Shown here in pieces: positions 30,045 through 39,522 of a stretch of DNA of 64,000 bases; positions within the stretch are counted from its first letter, which is position 1; each line of letters opens with the position of its first letter. The stretch lies in NCBI RefSeq assembly GCF_003265995.1, contig NZ_MVJN01000001.1:433486-497485 (forward strand), written 5' to 3'. The stretch comes from Legionella quinlivanii. Lineage in GTDB: Bacteria; Pseudomonadota; Gammaproteobacteria; Legionellales; Legionellaceae. The notes beneath the pieces were generated by a model, which searched no databases, was not told the DNA's origin, and was given only the letters and a program-made list of their open reading frames with translations. A program made the position numbers and the translations under genes.

Positions 30045-31166
30045 TTACTTGTCATTTTTCATCATCGAAATAAATTGTTCAAACAGGATCTCAATATCAT
30101 GAGGCCCCGGGCTTGATTCAGGGTGTCCCTGAAATCCAAAAGCAGGCTTCGTTTTGTGTCTTATTCCCTGCAAACTATTATCAAACAAAGAGCGATGGGT
30201 CACTTCCAGACAACCTGGCAAACTGGCTTCATCAATTGAAAAGCCATGATTCTGACTGGTAATGAACACGCGTTTTTTCCCATCACATTCAGCCACGGGA
30301 TGATTGGCGCCGTGATGGCCGAACTTCATTTTTAGTGATTTGCCGCCGGCAGCCAGCCCTAAAATTTGAAAACCAAGGCAAATTCCAAATAGCGGGATCC
30401 CCTCTTCCAGAAAAATTCGGGTTGCGTTGATTGCATAGTCGCAGGCTAATGGATCACCGGGTCCATTAGAGAGAAATACGCCATCAGGGTTTAGAGCGAG
30501 TACTTCTTCTGCGCTGGTTTTAGCAGGCACAAGGGTGATGTAACAGCCTTTGTCTTTCAGAATACGAAGAATGGTATGTTTCACACCAAAATCATAGGCC
30601 ACTACATGGTATTGAAGCGGACGCGAGTCTAATGCCCATTGCCCACGACCTTCATCCCAGCGGTCAATTGCCTGGCGCGACACTTCACAGGCCAGATCCG
30701 CACCATTTAACCCGCTAAAGGCCCGGGCTCTCTCAATCGCTTGCTCGGGTTTATCTGCCTGCGTACTGATGCAAGCCCCTATCGCCCCTTGTTCACGTAA
30801 ATGAATAGTTAACTGGCGGGTATCAATCCCTGAAATAGCCACAACCCCATTTCGTTTTAACCATTCAGGTAATGATAGCGTCGAGCGATAATTACTGGGA
30901 TATTGAGTGCAGTTACGCATAACCAGTCCTGCGGCCCAAATTCGTGATGATTCCATATCCTCTTCGTTACAACCGGTATTCCCTACATGTGCAGCGGTCA
31001 GTGTAATTATCTGGCGGGCATAGGAAGGGTCAGTGAGCATTTCCTGGTAACCAGTCATTGCCGTATTAAAAACGAGTTCTCCAACACAGTGGCCGGAAGC
31101 GCCTGCAGAGAGTCCATGATAAAGTGTTCCATCAGCAAGAGCTAATATGGCTGGTTTATTCAACAT
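30045..31166 (-). CDS. carA: Carbamoyl-phosphate synthase, small subunit
   Basis: CarA hydrolyses glutamine and passes ammonia to CarB for carbamoyl phosphate, used for arginine and pyrimidines. With the ATG at 31166 (AGGA eight bases upstream) it has 373 residues; an in-frame TTG eight codons upstream is less likely. The N-terminal small domain is followed by a class I glutamine amidotransferase domain with LSNGPGDP and the nucleophile in [11 protein letters not shown]. The usual partner carB is not in this window and does not follow it; metK does. Confidence 0.95.
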   Translation of the reverse strand: MLNKPAILALADGTLYHGLSAGASGHCVGELVFNTAMTGYQEMLTDPSYARQIITLTAAHVGNTGCNEEDMESSRIWAAGLVMRNCTQYPSNYRSTLSLPEWLKRNGVVAISGIDTRQLTIHLREQGAIGACISTQADKPEQAIERARAFSGLNGADLACEVSRQAIDRWDEGRGQWALDSRPLQYHVVAYDFGVKHTILRILKDKGCYITLVPAKTSAEEVLALNPDGVFLSNGPGDPLACDYAINATRIFLEEGIPLFGICLGFQILGLAAGGKSLKMKFGHHGANHPVAECDGKKRVFITSQNHGFSIDEASLPGCLEVTHRSLFDNSLQGIRHKTKPAFGFQGHPESSPGPHDIEILFEQFISMMKNDK

Positions 31167-31368
31167 GAAGAAAATCCTACAAATAGGCAATCATTAGTCT
31201 CGCTGCCATTGCGTGAAATCCCTTTGTATGCTGTGAGGCAGCAGCCAGTATAAGCTGCTTAATCCTTTATTCGCGCACATGGCGCGAATTCCTCAATGCG
31301 CTTCCTGAATGGCAGTGCCGTACAACGGCGGAAAAATACATCAAAGCCGTAATTGTAGCTCAGACGTG

Positions 31369-32502
31369 TTAAAATTTCATGTCTTCAAAAAACTTTTTTA
31401 CACCATCAAACCAGGAGCTTGACTTGGGAGAATGGGTTTTTTTGCTACTGTCCAAAGATTCCTGTAATTTCGTTAACAGTTCTTTCTGTTCTTTGGATAA
31501 ATTCACAGGCGTTTCTACTGCCACTTTACATAACAAATCACCAACCCCATGCCCGCGTACCGATTTCATACCCTTTCCGCGTAATCGAAACACTTTAGCA
31601 GTTTGTGTTTCAGGTGGAATTTTCAGACTAACGCGCCCCTCGAGAGTCGGTACTTCAATCGTGCCGCCTAAAGCTGCGGTGGCAAAGCTAATAGGCACTT
31701 CGCAATATAAATCACTCTCATGACGTTCAAAAATAGCATGTTGCTTGACATTAATCTGGACGTACAAATCACCCGAACCGCCGCCGTAAGCGCCAGCTTC
31801 GCCTTCGCCGGACAAACGAACGCGGTCGCCATTATCGACACCGGCGGGAATTTTAACGGTTAATTTTTTACTTTCTCTGACTCGACCTTGCCCATGACAG
31901 CTCGTGCAGGGATCAGTAATTATTTTACCTTCACCATGACAACCGGGGCATGTTTGCTGAATAGAAAAAAAGCCCTGCTGAATTCGTACCTGACCTATCC
32001 CCCCACAGGTTTCACAATTTTTTGGGGTTGAACCGGCTTTTGCGCCCGAACCACTGCAGGTCTGGCAAGCCGCATGCCGGGGCACAGTGATTTCTACCTG
32101 CTTCCCCAGTGCTGCTTCTTCAAGCGTTAACTGAATATTATACTGTAAATCCGATCCGCGCTGCCCTCTGGACTGCCGGCTATGCGTGCGTCCGCCTGAG
32201 AAAATATTTTCAAAGATATCTTCAAACACATCGCCAAACCCGAATCCACCCTGGCCGCCAAAACCGCCTGCAGCCCCATCTACTCCCGCATGACCGAACT
32301 GATCATAGGCAGCCCGCTTTTGCGGATCGGATAACACTGCGTAGGCTCTTTGTACTTCTTTGAATTTATCTTCCGCGACATTATCATTTGGATTACGATC
32401 CGGATGATATTTCATTGCCAATTTTCGATAAGCTTTTTTTATTTCGCCTTCATTGGCTCCACGATTAACACCCAGAATCTCATAATAATCCCGTTGATCC
32501 AT
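31369..32502 (-). CDS. dnaJ: Chaperone DnaJ (Hsp40)
   Basis: DnaJ brings unfolded proteins to DnaK and stimulates its ATPase. The 377 residues contain a J domain with HPD (YHPDRNP), a Gly/Phe-rich region, four zinc-binding repeats ([32 protein letters not shown]), and C-terminal substrate domains. I use the ATG at 32502; an upstream in-frame TTG at 32517 would add five atypical residues. A terminator hairpin behind dnaK suggests dnaJ also has its own promoter in the 388-base gap. Confidence 0.96.
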   Translation of the reverse strand: MDQRDYYEILGVNRGANEGEIKKAYRKLAMKYHPDRNPNDNVAEDKFKEVQRAYAVLSDPQKRAAYDQFGHAGVDGAAGGFGGQGGFGFGDVFEDIFENIFSGGRTHSRQSRGQRGSDLQYNIQLTLEEAALGKQVEITVPRHAACQTCSGSGAKAGSTPKNCETCGGIGQVRIQQGFFSIQQTCPGCHGEGKIITDPCTSCHGQGRVRESKKLTVKIPAGVDNGDRVRLSGEGEAGAYGGGSGDLYVQINVKQHAIFERHESDLYCEVPISFATAALGGTIEVPTLEGRVSLKIPPETQTAKVFRLRGKGMKSVRGHGVGDLLCKVAVETPVNLSKEQKELLTKLQESLDSSKKTHSPKSSSWFDGVKKFFEDMKF

Positions 32503-32663
32503 GACTGCACACACCAATAACTATGCTTTTACCCGGGGTAAAAACGGAATAATACAAAAAGAACGCCTGGTTTATCGAACACCGCGACGCTCTTCCACCT
32601 ATTCTATACTATTAAATTGTAGCCCTTGCGAAATAAATGACATCCGGATTTCGCATTCTTAAG

Positions 32664-32696
32664 CAAAAAAACCTTGATGCGCTTCGCATATCAAGG
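32664..32696 (-). terminator. Rho-independent terminator after dnaK
   Basis: On the minus strand CCTTGATATGCG and CGCATCAAGG form a stem with a short AAG-type loop, followed by seven T. It ends the dnaK transcript before dnaJ, so full read-through from dnaK to dnaJ is probably limited. Confidence 0.8.
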
Positions 32697-32746
32697 CTAC
32701 ATTTAAATAAATCTCTGCTTTAGCATATGGGCGTCAACCTCAAAAG

Positions 32747-32836
32747 AAATCCCTCTCCCAAGTTGGGCGAGGGTAAGGGTGAGGGTTCACTTTAAACCCC
32801 TCTCTCTAACTCTCTCCCCTAAGGGGAGAGAGGATT
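32747..32836. repeat. GAGGG/CCCTC-type palindromic repeat, family C copy 1
   Basis: AAATCCCTCTCCC at the left end faces GGGGAGAGAGGATTTT at the right end, with a second pair of GAGGG and CCCTC blocks inside. Related sequences lie at 63644-63690 and 63787-63816. Confidence 0.7.
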
Positions 32837-32890
32837 TTGGAAACTCTTGAGTTGGCGCCTGCACCGAAGAAGAAACAACCTGTTAAGGTT

Positions 32891-34849
32891 TTATTTCTTA
32901 TCGTCCTGAACTTCCTCAAACTCAGCATCCACAACACCGTCAGAAGGCTTGCCCGATTGAGTTTCACCAGCATGTGACTGTTGGCCGGCATGAGGCGCTT
33001 CGCCACCTTGCTGGGCTTGTCCTTCAGCGGCTTTTTTGGCATAAACGCGTTCAGCCATTTTTCCAGAAGCGTCGGAGAGAACTTTCAATTTCTCTTCCAT
33101 TTGCTCTTTATCATTGCCTTTCACAGCTTCTTTCAACTCGGCTATTGCAGACTCAATGCCTTTTTTCTCAGCATCATCGAGTTCACCTGCCAGGTCAGTC
33201 AGTGATTTCTCACTACTGTGAATTAAGCTGTCCGCCTGGTTACGCAAGTCGGCCATCTCTTTAAATTTCTTATCTTCTTCCGCGTGAGATTGAGCATCCT
33301 TAACCATTGCATCAACTTCTTCATCGCTAAGACCGCTGGACGCTTTAATGACGATAGATTGCGCTTTACCGGTTGCCTTGTCTTTTGCTGATACATTCAA
33401 GATACCGTTTGCGTCAATGTCAAAAGTCACTTCAATCTGGGGCACACCACGAGGCGCTGCAGGAATATCCGTCAAATCAAATCGACCAAGCGATTTATTA
33501 GCTGAAGCCTGCTCACGCTCGCCTTGTAAAACATGCACAGTGACCGCGGTTTGCCTATCATCAGCCGTGGAAAATACCTGATTTGCCTTGGTCGGTATAG
33601 TAGTATTCTTCTGAATTAACTTGGTCATTACACCACCCAGAGTTTCAATACCCAGAGAAAGCGGAGTAACGTCAAGCAGCAGAATATCTTTTACCTCACC
33701 GGACAATACAGCAGCCTGAATAGCCGCACCCACAGCAACCGCTTCGTCAGGGTTCACATCTTTACGCGGTTCTTTACCAAAGAAATCCTGTACTGTTTTT
33801 TGCACTAAAGGCATACGGGTCTGACCGCCCACAAGGATCACTTCATTAATCTGGGAAACAGTTAATCCAGCGTCTTTGAGTGCTGTTTTACAGGGTTCAA
33901 TAGTACGCTCAACCAATTTTTCTACCAGTGACTCCAGCTTGGCACGGGTCAGCTTGATGTTCATGTGTTTTGGACCACTGGAATCGGCAGTAATATAAGG
34001 CAGATTCACATCGGTCTGCTGAGCAGATGACAATTCAATTTTCGCCTTTTCTGCTGCATCTTTCAGCCGCTGCAGAGCTAAAGGATCATTGTGCAGATCA
34101 ATACCAGTGTCTTTCTTGAATTCAGCAGCCAGGTATTCAATCAATGCCAGGTCGAAATCTTCCCCGCCGAGGAATGTGTCACCGTTAGTAGCCAATACTT
34201 CAAACTGGTGTTCGCCTTCAACTTCAGCAATTTCGATGATTGAAATATCAAATGTACCACCACCCAGGTCATAAACAGCGATTACTGAATCACCGCGTTT
34301 TTTGTCCATACCATAAGCAAGAGCTGCGGCAGTAGGTTCGTTAATAATACGTTTGACTTCCAGACCGGCAATACGACCCGCATCCTTGGTTGCCTGACGT
34401 TGAGAGTCATTGAAATATGCAGGAACAGTGATTACCGCTTCTTTCACTTCTTCACCGAGATAATCTTCAGCGGTTTTCTTCATTTTGCGCAGTACTTCTG
34501 CAGAGATCTGCGGAGGGGCTTTATCCTGGCCTTTAACCTGAACCCAGGCGTCGCCATTGTCTGCTTTGACAATTTTGTAAGGAACCATTTTAATGTCTTT
34601 CTGAACAACCGCATCATCAAAGCGGCGGCCGATTAAACGCTTGACAGCAAACAAGGTTTTATCCGGATTGGTTACTGCCTGACGCTTGGCTGATTGCCCA
34701 ACTAAAACTTCATCGTCTTCAGTAAATGCGACAATGGATGGCGTTGTGCGATGACCTTCGCTATTCTCGATAACACGTACATTTTTACCTTCCATAACCG
34801 CAACACAGGAGTTAGTCGTACCTAAGTCAATACCAATAATTTTTGCCAT
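32891..34849 (-). CDS. dnaK: Chaperone DnaK (Hsp70)
   Basis: DnaK binds exposed hydrophobic peptides in an ATP-driven cycle with DnaJ and GrpE. From ATG 34849 it has 652 residues: the ATPase domain starting [15 protein letters not shown], with [13 protein letters not shown], then the peptide-binding domain, the lid, and the C-terminal acidic tail ending [12 protein letters not shown]. An in-frame start five codons upstream is less likely. A sigma-32 promoter lies 44 bases upstream. Confidence 0.97.
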   Translation of the reverse strand: MAKIIGIDLGTTNSCVAVMEGKNVRVIENSEGHRTTPSIVAFTEDDEVLVGQSAKRQAVTNPDKTLFAVKRLIGRRFDDAVVQKDIKMVPYKIVKADNGDAWVQVKGQDKAPPQISAEVLRKMKKTAEDYLGEEVKEAVITVPAYFNDSQRQATKDAGRIAGLEVKRIINEPTAAALAYGMDKKRGDSVIAVYDLGGGTFDISIIEIAEVEGEHQFEVLATNGDTFLGGEDFDLALIEYLAAEFKKDTGIDLHNDPLALQRLKDAAEKAKIELSSAQQTDVNLPYITADSSGPKHMNIKLTRAKLESLVEKLVERTIEPCKTALKDAGLTVSQINEVILVGGQTRMPLVQKTVQDFFGKEPRKDVNPDEAVAVGAAIQAAVLSGEVKDILLLDVTPLSLGIETLGGVMTKLIQKNTTIPTKANQVFSTADDRQTAVTVHVLQGEREQASANKSLGRFDLTDIPAAPRGVPQIEVTFDIDANGILNVSAKDKATGKAQSIVIKASSGLSDEEVDAMVKDAQSHAEEDKKFKEMADLRNQADSLIHSSEKSLTDLAGELDDAEKKGIESAIAELKEAVKGNDKEQMEEKLKVLSDASGKMAERVYAKKAAEGQAQQGGEAPHAGQQSHAGETQSGKPSDGVVDAEFEEVQDDKK

Positions 34850-34892
34850 TTGCCTTTGCTCCAATATAAATTTTTATTGCAATTAGTCCAAC

Positions 34893-34920
34893 ATATGGGG
34901 GTGAATCTAATAAATTCAAG
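34893..34920 (-). promoter_or_regulatory. Sigma-32 heat-shock promoter of dnaK
   Basis: On the minus strand CTTGAA (34920-34915) and CCCCATAT (34900-34893) are 14 bases apart, an excellent match to the heat-shock consensus. It lies between grpE and dnaK, so dnaK can be induced independently. Confidence 0.88.
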
Positions 34921-34941
34921 CCAATATGCCTGCAACCAGTT

Positions 34942-35559
34942 TTATTTTTTTGACACAATAACACGAGCCGGACGAATAATTCGGTCCGCCAATTTATATC
35001 CTTTCTGAAATACAGTGACGATTGTATTAGGCTCTGCATCTGGCACTGCCACCATTGACATGGCTTCATGTTCCTGGGGATTAAACAATTGCCCCTGCGG
35101 ATCAATCTGCACAACATCCTGCTTGGCCAGCGCATCCAGAAATAACTTCATCGTAAGTTCGAGGCCTTCATACATGCCATCCTGAGCCGATTTATCAGCC
35201 AACTGCATTGCTTGTTCCAGGCTGTCAGCTACAGGAAGAAGCGAGGTGATAAATTTCTCCAGGCCGTAGCGATGGGCGTTGGCGATATCGCGCTCAGCCC
35301 GACGTCGGACATTTTCAAGCTCGGCCATTGCGCGTACCGATTTTTCCCAGTTCTCATGAGCCTGTTGCTCAGCCAGAGTCAGCTTTTCCTCGAGCGCGGT
35401 GTAGCTTGGATGATCCAGGGCAGTTTCAGATGCTTTTCCACTGCTCCCGCTCTCACCTTCCTCTTCATCCGTATCAATTGAATTTTCAGTGTCTTCATTG
35501 AGTTTTTGCTCGATTTCTTCTTTAATTTTTTTCCAGTCTTTTGTTTTTTCACTGCTCAT
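34942..35559 (-). CDS. grpE: GrpE nucleotide exchange factor
   Basis: GrpE releases ADP from DnaK. From ATG 35559 (AGGAG eight bases before) it has 204 residues; the open frame extends nine codons further without support. It has a charged, acidic N-terminus, a long coiled-coil helix (about 55-100), and the C-terminal beta domain with NPQEHEAMSM and the closing GYKLADRIIRPARVIVSK. The gene precedes dnaK on the same strand. Confidence 0.96.
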   Translation of the reverse strand: MSSEKTKDWKKIKEEIEQKLNEDTENSIDTDEEEGESGSSGKASETALDHPSYTALEEKLTLAEQQAHENWEKSVRAMAELENVRRRAERDIANAHRYGLEKFITSLLPVADSLEQAMQLADKSAQDGMYEGLELTMKLFLDALAKQDVVQIDPQGQLFNPQEHEAMSMVAVPDAEPNTIVTVFQKGYKLADRIIRPARVIVSKK

Positions 35560-35590
35560 CTGAACAACTCCTGAATTTACCGACAACAGA

Positions 35591-35618
35591 AAATGGGGAT
35601 GATAACTATAAATTCAAG
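35591..35618 (-). promoter_or_regulatory. Sigma-32 heat-shock promoter of grpE
   Basis: On the minus strand CTTGAA (35618-35613) and CCCCATTT (35598-35591) are 14 bases apart. It has the same hexamer, octamer core and spacing as the dnaK promoter. Confidence 0.9.
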
Positions 35619-35782
35619 GCTTGCATGGAAATTTTTTATCATTTTTTTTGAAGAATAGATCTTAAAAGCAATGAGAATCCAATGGATACTCGGAGCGCTT
35701 TGCTCCCCTGGCTGATTCCTTCTTGCTACTCCCACGCAGTTATCGCATACTTGTTGAATTATTAATGTAATCCAAGGTGCTT

Positions 35783-37150
35783 ATGAACGCGTGGTCGCCA
35801 ACTTCCTGGCAACAGTTCTCCTACCAGCAAGCAGCAGTCTATCCTGATCAGACACAGCTGGAAAAAGTCGTTGAACAGTTGAGTCAGTTACCGCCGCTGG
35901 TGACCAGCGGTGAAATTAAAAATCTCAGAAAGGAAATTGCGCTTGCAGGACAGGGAAAAGCGTTTATTCTGCAAGGAGGCGATTGCGCGGAATCTTTTAG
36001 CGAATGCCGTTCGGATATTATCAGTAACAAACTGAAAATTCTTCTGCAGATGAGCCTGATTCTACTGCATGGAATGCGTAAACCAATTATTCGAGTGGGA
36101 CGAATTGCCGGCCAATACGCCAAACCCCGCTCCTCTGATTTTGAAACGATTGATGGGGTGACTCTGCCCAGCTATCGCGGTGATTTGGTTAACTCACCCC
36201 AATTTAATGCGCAATCACGTATTCCAAACCCCAAGTTAATGCTTCAGGGTTACAGCTGTGCTGCGATGACGCTCAATTTTATCCGAGCGCTTCTCGACGG
36301 CGGCTTTGCAGATCTGAACCATCCTCAGCAATGGGATTTGCGATTTGTTGATCATTCGCCGCAAGCGGATGAATACCATTCACTGGTGCACTCAATTGCT
36401 GATTCGCTGGATTTTTTTCAGGCCATTAATGGTCATGATTTAAACAACTTAAGCAAAGTGGATTTTTATACTTCTCATGAAGCTTTACATCTGCATTATG
36501 AGCAGGCCTTGACCCGGCGTTTGCATGACGGGCTGTGGTACGATTTATCCACTCACCTTCCCTGGATAGGAATGAGAACCGCGCAACTGGATAGCGCCCA
36601 TCTTGAATTTATGCGGGGTATTCAAAATCCCATTGGAATTAAGGTCGGACCGAAAGCCACGCGGGAATGGCTGATTGATGTACTGAAAATTATTAACCCT
36701 AATTGCGAGGCAGGAAGAGTATTACTGATTACCCGGTTTGGCGCACAATCAATTTCTCAATTATTGCCTCCTTTAATTGAAGCGGTGCACTCGACTAATA
36801 TTCCAGTCACCTGGTCTTGCGATCCTATGCATGGAAATACAGAAACTACTGCAGATGGAATAAAAACCCGTCATTTTGATAATATTTTATCAGAATTGCA
36901 GCAAGCCGATCGAATTCATACTGAAATGAACAGCAATTTAGGTGGTGTTCATTTTGAATTAACTGGAGATAACGTCACCGAATGCATCGGTGGAGCCCGG
37001 GGCTTAAGTGAAGAAGATTTAAAGCACGCTTATAAAAGCCTCGTTGATCCTCGCCTGAATTATGAACAATCATTAGAAATGGCAATTCAGCTAAGCCGGC
37101 ATTTTAATCCTCGCCCAATGAAAAAAACCGAGGAAGAACAAGGAGCCTGA
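35783..37150 (+). CDS. Class II DAHP synthase (first shikimate enzyme)
   Basis: The enzyme condenses phosphoenolpyruvate and erythrose 4-phosphate, starting aromatic amino acid synthesis. The 455 residues match the plant-like class II family: FILQGGDCAESF, VGRIAGQYAKPRS, SHEALHLHYEQAL, WSCDPMHGNT and ELTGDNVTECIGG. The ATG at 35783 has AAGG before it; a GTG two codons upstream is also in frame. No leader peptide with runs of Trp, Phe or Tyr codons is visible in the 220 bases upstream. Confidence 0.95.
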   Translation: MNAWSPTSWQQFSYQQAAVYPDQTQLEKVVEQLSQLPPLVTSGEIKNLRKEIALAGQGKAFILQGGDCAESFSECRSDIISNKLKILLQMSLILLHGMRKPIIRVGRIAGQYAKPRSSDFETIDGVTLPSYRGDLVNSPQFNAQSRIPNPKLMLQGYSCAAMTLNFIRALLDGGFADLNHPQQWDLRFVDHSPQADEYHSLVHSIADSLDFFQAINGHDLNNLSKVDFYTSHEALHLHYEQALTRRLHDGLWYDLSTHLPWIGMRTAQLDSAHLEFMRGIQNPIGIKVGPKATREWLIDVLKIINPNCEAGRVLLITRFGAQSISQLLPPLIEAVHSTNIPVTWSCDPMHGNTETTADGIKTRHFDNILSELQQADRIHTEMNSNLGGVHFELTGDNVTECIGGARGLSEEDLKHAYKSLVDPRLNYEQSLEMAIQLSRHFNPRPMKKTEEEQGA

Positions 37151-37179
37151 CAGGCGTTTCGGCTATGCGGCGACTAAAC

Positions 37180-37200
37180 ACCCTGGTATAACCGGGTTTT
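37180..37200 (+). terminator. Possible terminator after DAHP synthase
   Basis: ACCC and GGGT, with inner GGT and ACC and one bulged T, form a short stem followed by TTTT. It lies between convergent genes and is weaker than the metQ terminator. Confidence 0.45.
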
Positions 37201-38197
37201 ATTTGAGCTTTTTCGTGGGAGCTTCAAATACAGACTGGATATATTCAGGGATCCTTTCTTCCAGCCAATAGACTGGCAAACCTGGCATACTCCCGCTGAT
37301 AAAGCCCACATGTCCGCCCTTTTCACTTAACTCTAAAGTAACTTTATCAGATAACTCCCCATTAGAAGGAATAACCTCCATAGTCATAAAAGGATCATCC
37401 TTGGCATGAATAATTAAGGTTTCCGTCGCTATTTTTGATAAATAAGGCAGCGAACTCGCTTTGGCATAATAATCATTCGCACTGGAGAAACCATGCAAAG
37501 GAGCGGTTATATTTTCATCAAAACTGCGAAAACAATTGGATTGTTGCAGCCTGCTGGAAATATCTTCCCATTGATCGGCATAAATCTGCTGCTTCCTTAC
37601 AACCAGTTTTTTCAATTTCTTCAGCAGATAGGCTTGGTAGAGACGACAAAAGCCTTTATCTATTTTTTCAGCAACAATATTTAATTTAAAAGGCACTGAA
37701 ACAGCGACTGCAGTTTGGATAAGATTCTGTTCGCCTGCTTCTCCCAGCCACTTCAAGAGCACATTGCCGCCTAAAGAGATCCCTACCGCTGCTTTCGGAA
37801 CGTCAGGCTCCCTATCTGCGAGGATATTCAGGAAATAGGAAAAATCACTGGTATCACCGGAGTGATAAATTCTTGGCAGACGATTTGGCTTACTGCCGCC
37901 TCCACGAAAATGCATCATTACTGCTCGCCAGCCTGCTTTATTAAATGATTGCATTAAGCCAGCGGCATAGGTCGAATTCAGATTTCCACCAAGACCATGC
38001 AACAAAATGACCACTGGTGCATTCTGTGGCACTCCCTTAGTCATCCAGGATAATTGCAGAAAATCACCATCAGCCAATTCGATGCGTTCGCTTTTATCGA
38101 TAACAAATCGAATGCTGCGCGCAATAGTGGGATAGATGGTTTGACTATGTGCATTACCCAGCCACCAGGCCGGCTTAAATTGACTCTCGGTAATCAC
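37199..38197 (-). CDS. YheT-type alpha/beta hydrolase
   Basis: This 332-residue alpha/beta hydrolase has the oxyanion segment VILLHGLGGN, the nucleophile elbow GISLGGN and a late histidine in EKGGHVGF. It resembles the YheT/YbhK-like esterase family of uncertain substrate. It starts on the last base of hemE (ATGA overlap), so it is translationally coupled to heme synthesis for unknown reasons. Confidence 0.85.
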   Translation of the reverse strand: MITESQFKPAWWLGNAHSQTIYPTIARSIRFVIDKSERIELADGDFLQLSWMTKGVPQNAPVVILLHGLGGNLNSTYAAGLMQSFNKAGWRAVMMHFRGGGSKPNRLPRIYHSGDTSDFSYFLNILADREPDVPKAAVGISLGGNVLLKWLGEAGEQNLIQTAVAVSVPFKLNIVAEKIDKGFCRLYQAYLLKKLKKLVVRKQQIYADQWEDISSRLQQSNCFRSFDENITAPLHGFSSANDYYAKASSLPYLSKIATETLIIHAKDDPFMTMEVIPSNGELSDKVTLELSEKGGHVGFISGSMPGLPVYWLEERIPEYIQSVFEAPTKKLK

Positions 38198-39258
38198 TTG
38201 CTTTCCTTATGATAAGCAGGGCTAAAGGTTTGTACAGCCTGCAATAACATACTGACATGTTCAGGAGGAACGTCCGGTGTAATCCCATGCCCCAGATTAA
38301 AAATATGACCGTGTCCATTTCCATAAGAGGCGAGAATACGTTCTACTTCTTTAGTAATGGTCTCTTCATCGCTTAAAAGCAAGGCCGGTTCAAAATTTCC
38401 CTGCAGGCTCAACCGGTCCTCAAGCAGTGCTCTGGCCTCTCCCAGATCCGCTGTCCAATCCAGCCCCAGGGCATCGCAACCGGTTTCAGCCATTTGCAAG
38501 AGCCATTGCGCTCCGCCCTTGGTAAATAAAATTACGGGAATATGGGGATACTGTTTTTTTATATTTTGGACAATTTCTCTCATCGGATTGAGTGAAAAAT
38601 TCAGATATTTCTCGGTTGACAGGAGTCCACCCCAGGTATCAAACAACATGACGGCGTTAACACCTGAATGGATTTGTGCAAGTAAATAGTGAGTAACCGC
38701 ATGAGTCAGCTTAGTTAACAAGAGCCTGGCAATCTGCGGCTCTTTCTCAATCAGCTGCATGCAGCGGGGGAACTGACGGCTGCTTTGCCCCTCCACCATG
38801 TAGCAGGCAAGCGTCCAGGGGCTGCCTGAAAAACCAATCAAAGGCAGATCGGCCGGCATCTCTCGACGGATTAATTCAACTGCGTTAAAAACATAGGAAA
38901 GCCCTTCGTTTAATTGCTCAAAAGGAAGCGCTTTAATGGCATTTTCAGTATGCAGCGGAAATCGGAAACAGGGCCCCTCGCCTTCCACAAAATGCAGGCC
39001 AAGCCCCATTGCATCCGGAATGGTTAAAATGTCTGAAAACAAAATAGCGGCATCCAGAGGAAACCGCCTGAGCGGCTGCAAGGTGACTTCGCACGCCAGC
39101 TCGGGGGTTTTGCAAAGGGTCATGAAGTCGCCGGCCTGTGCACGAACCCGACGATATTCCGGTAAATAACGTCCTGCCTGTCTCATTAACCAAGCCGGAG
39201 TTCTTGGTACTGCCTCTCGGCGCAGACTGCGCAGGAAAATTGATTCGTTCACACCCAT
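38194..39258 (-). CDS. hemE: Uroporphyrinogen decarboxylase
   Basis: HemE decarboxylates uroporphyrinogen III to coproporphyrinogen III in heme synthesis. It has 354 residues, with the N-terminal signature PAWLMRQAGRYLPEYR, ILFSDILTIPDAMG and the FSGSPWTLACYMVEG segment. Its stop overlaps the start of the hydrolase gene. Confidence 0.97.
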   Translation of the reverse strand: MGVNESIFLRSLRREAVPRTPAWLMRQAGRYLPEYRRVRAQAGDFMTLCKTPELACEVTLQPLRRFPLDAAILFSDILTIPDAMGLGLHFVEGEGPCFRFPLHTENAIKALPFEQLNEGLSYVFNAVELIRREMPADLPLIGFSGSPWTLACYMVEGQSSRQFPRCMQLIEKEPQIARLLLTKLTHAVTHYLLAQIHSGVNAVMLFDTWGGLLSTEKYLNFSLNPMREIVQNIKKQYPHIPVILFTKGGAQWLLQMAETGCDALGLDWTADLGEARALLEDRLSLQGNFEPALLLSDEETITKEVERILASYGNGHGHIFNLGHGITPDVPPEHVSMLLQAVQTFSPAYHKESK

Positions 39259-39375
39259 TGTTTTTAACCTTCCGATAAAAATTGTATTCTATCGCAGATT
39301 AACCTGTTTCACATAGACGTGTCTGTCATTTCCGCGAGGCGTTGTTGCGTAATAGAACCAAGCAACCAACCTGTC

Positions 39376-39459
39376 CGTCTTTGCGAACAAAGTGAAGCAT
39401 CCAGATCGAACTATGAACAAAGCTGGGAGCAATTGCTTCGCTAACGCTCGCAAAGACGG
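39376..39459. repeat. Palindromic repeat, family B copy 2
   Basis: This copy is inverted relative to the one at 27277: CGTCTTTGCGAACAAAGTGA at the left and CGCTCGCAAAGACG at the right. It lies in the 264-base gap upstream of hemE and behind the PaaK-like gene, where I see nothing else of note. Confidence 0.85.
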
Positions 39460-39522
39460 TTTTTTGTGTACCTGTCTTTATTCACGCAGAACGCCTTTAC
39501 GCAGAGGCTGGGATCCGATGAT

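Larger units (their letters stand above)
32503..32890. other. Gap between dnaJ and dnaK
   Basis: These 388 bases hold a perfect 17 bp palindrome TTTTACCCGGGGTAAAA (32527-32543) 24 bases before the dnaJ start, the dnaK terminator (32664-32696), and a GAGGG/CTCTC-rich palindromic repeat (32747-32836). The repeat lies between dnaK and its terminator. There is no gene. Confidence 0.6.

Noticed and set aside
31191..31368. Pyrimidine- or arginine-dependent attenuator before carA
   Set aside because: The hairpin TTCGCGC/GCGCGAA at 31270-31288 has no T-run and no competing stem, so no mechanism can be supported.
35619..35782. Attenuator leader peptide before the DAHP synthase gene
   Set aside because: A small GGAGC/GCTCC hairpin exists, but no short frame rich in Phe, Tyr or Trp codons and no terminator pair.
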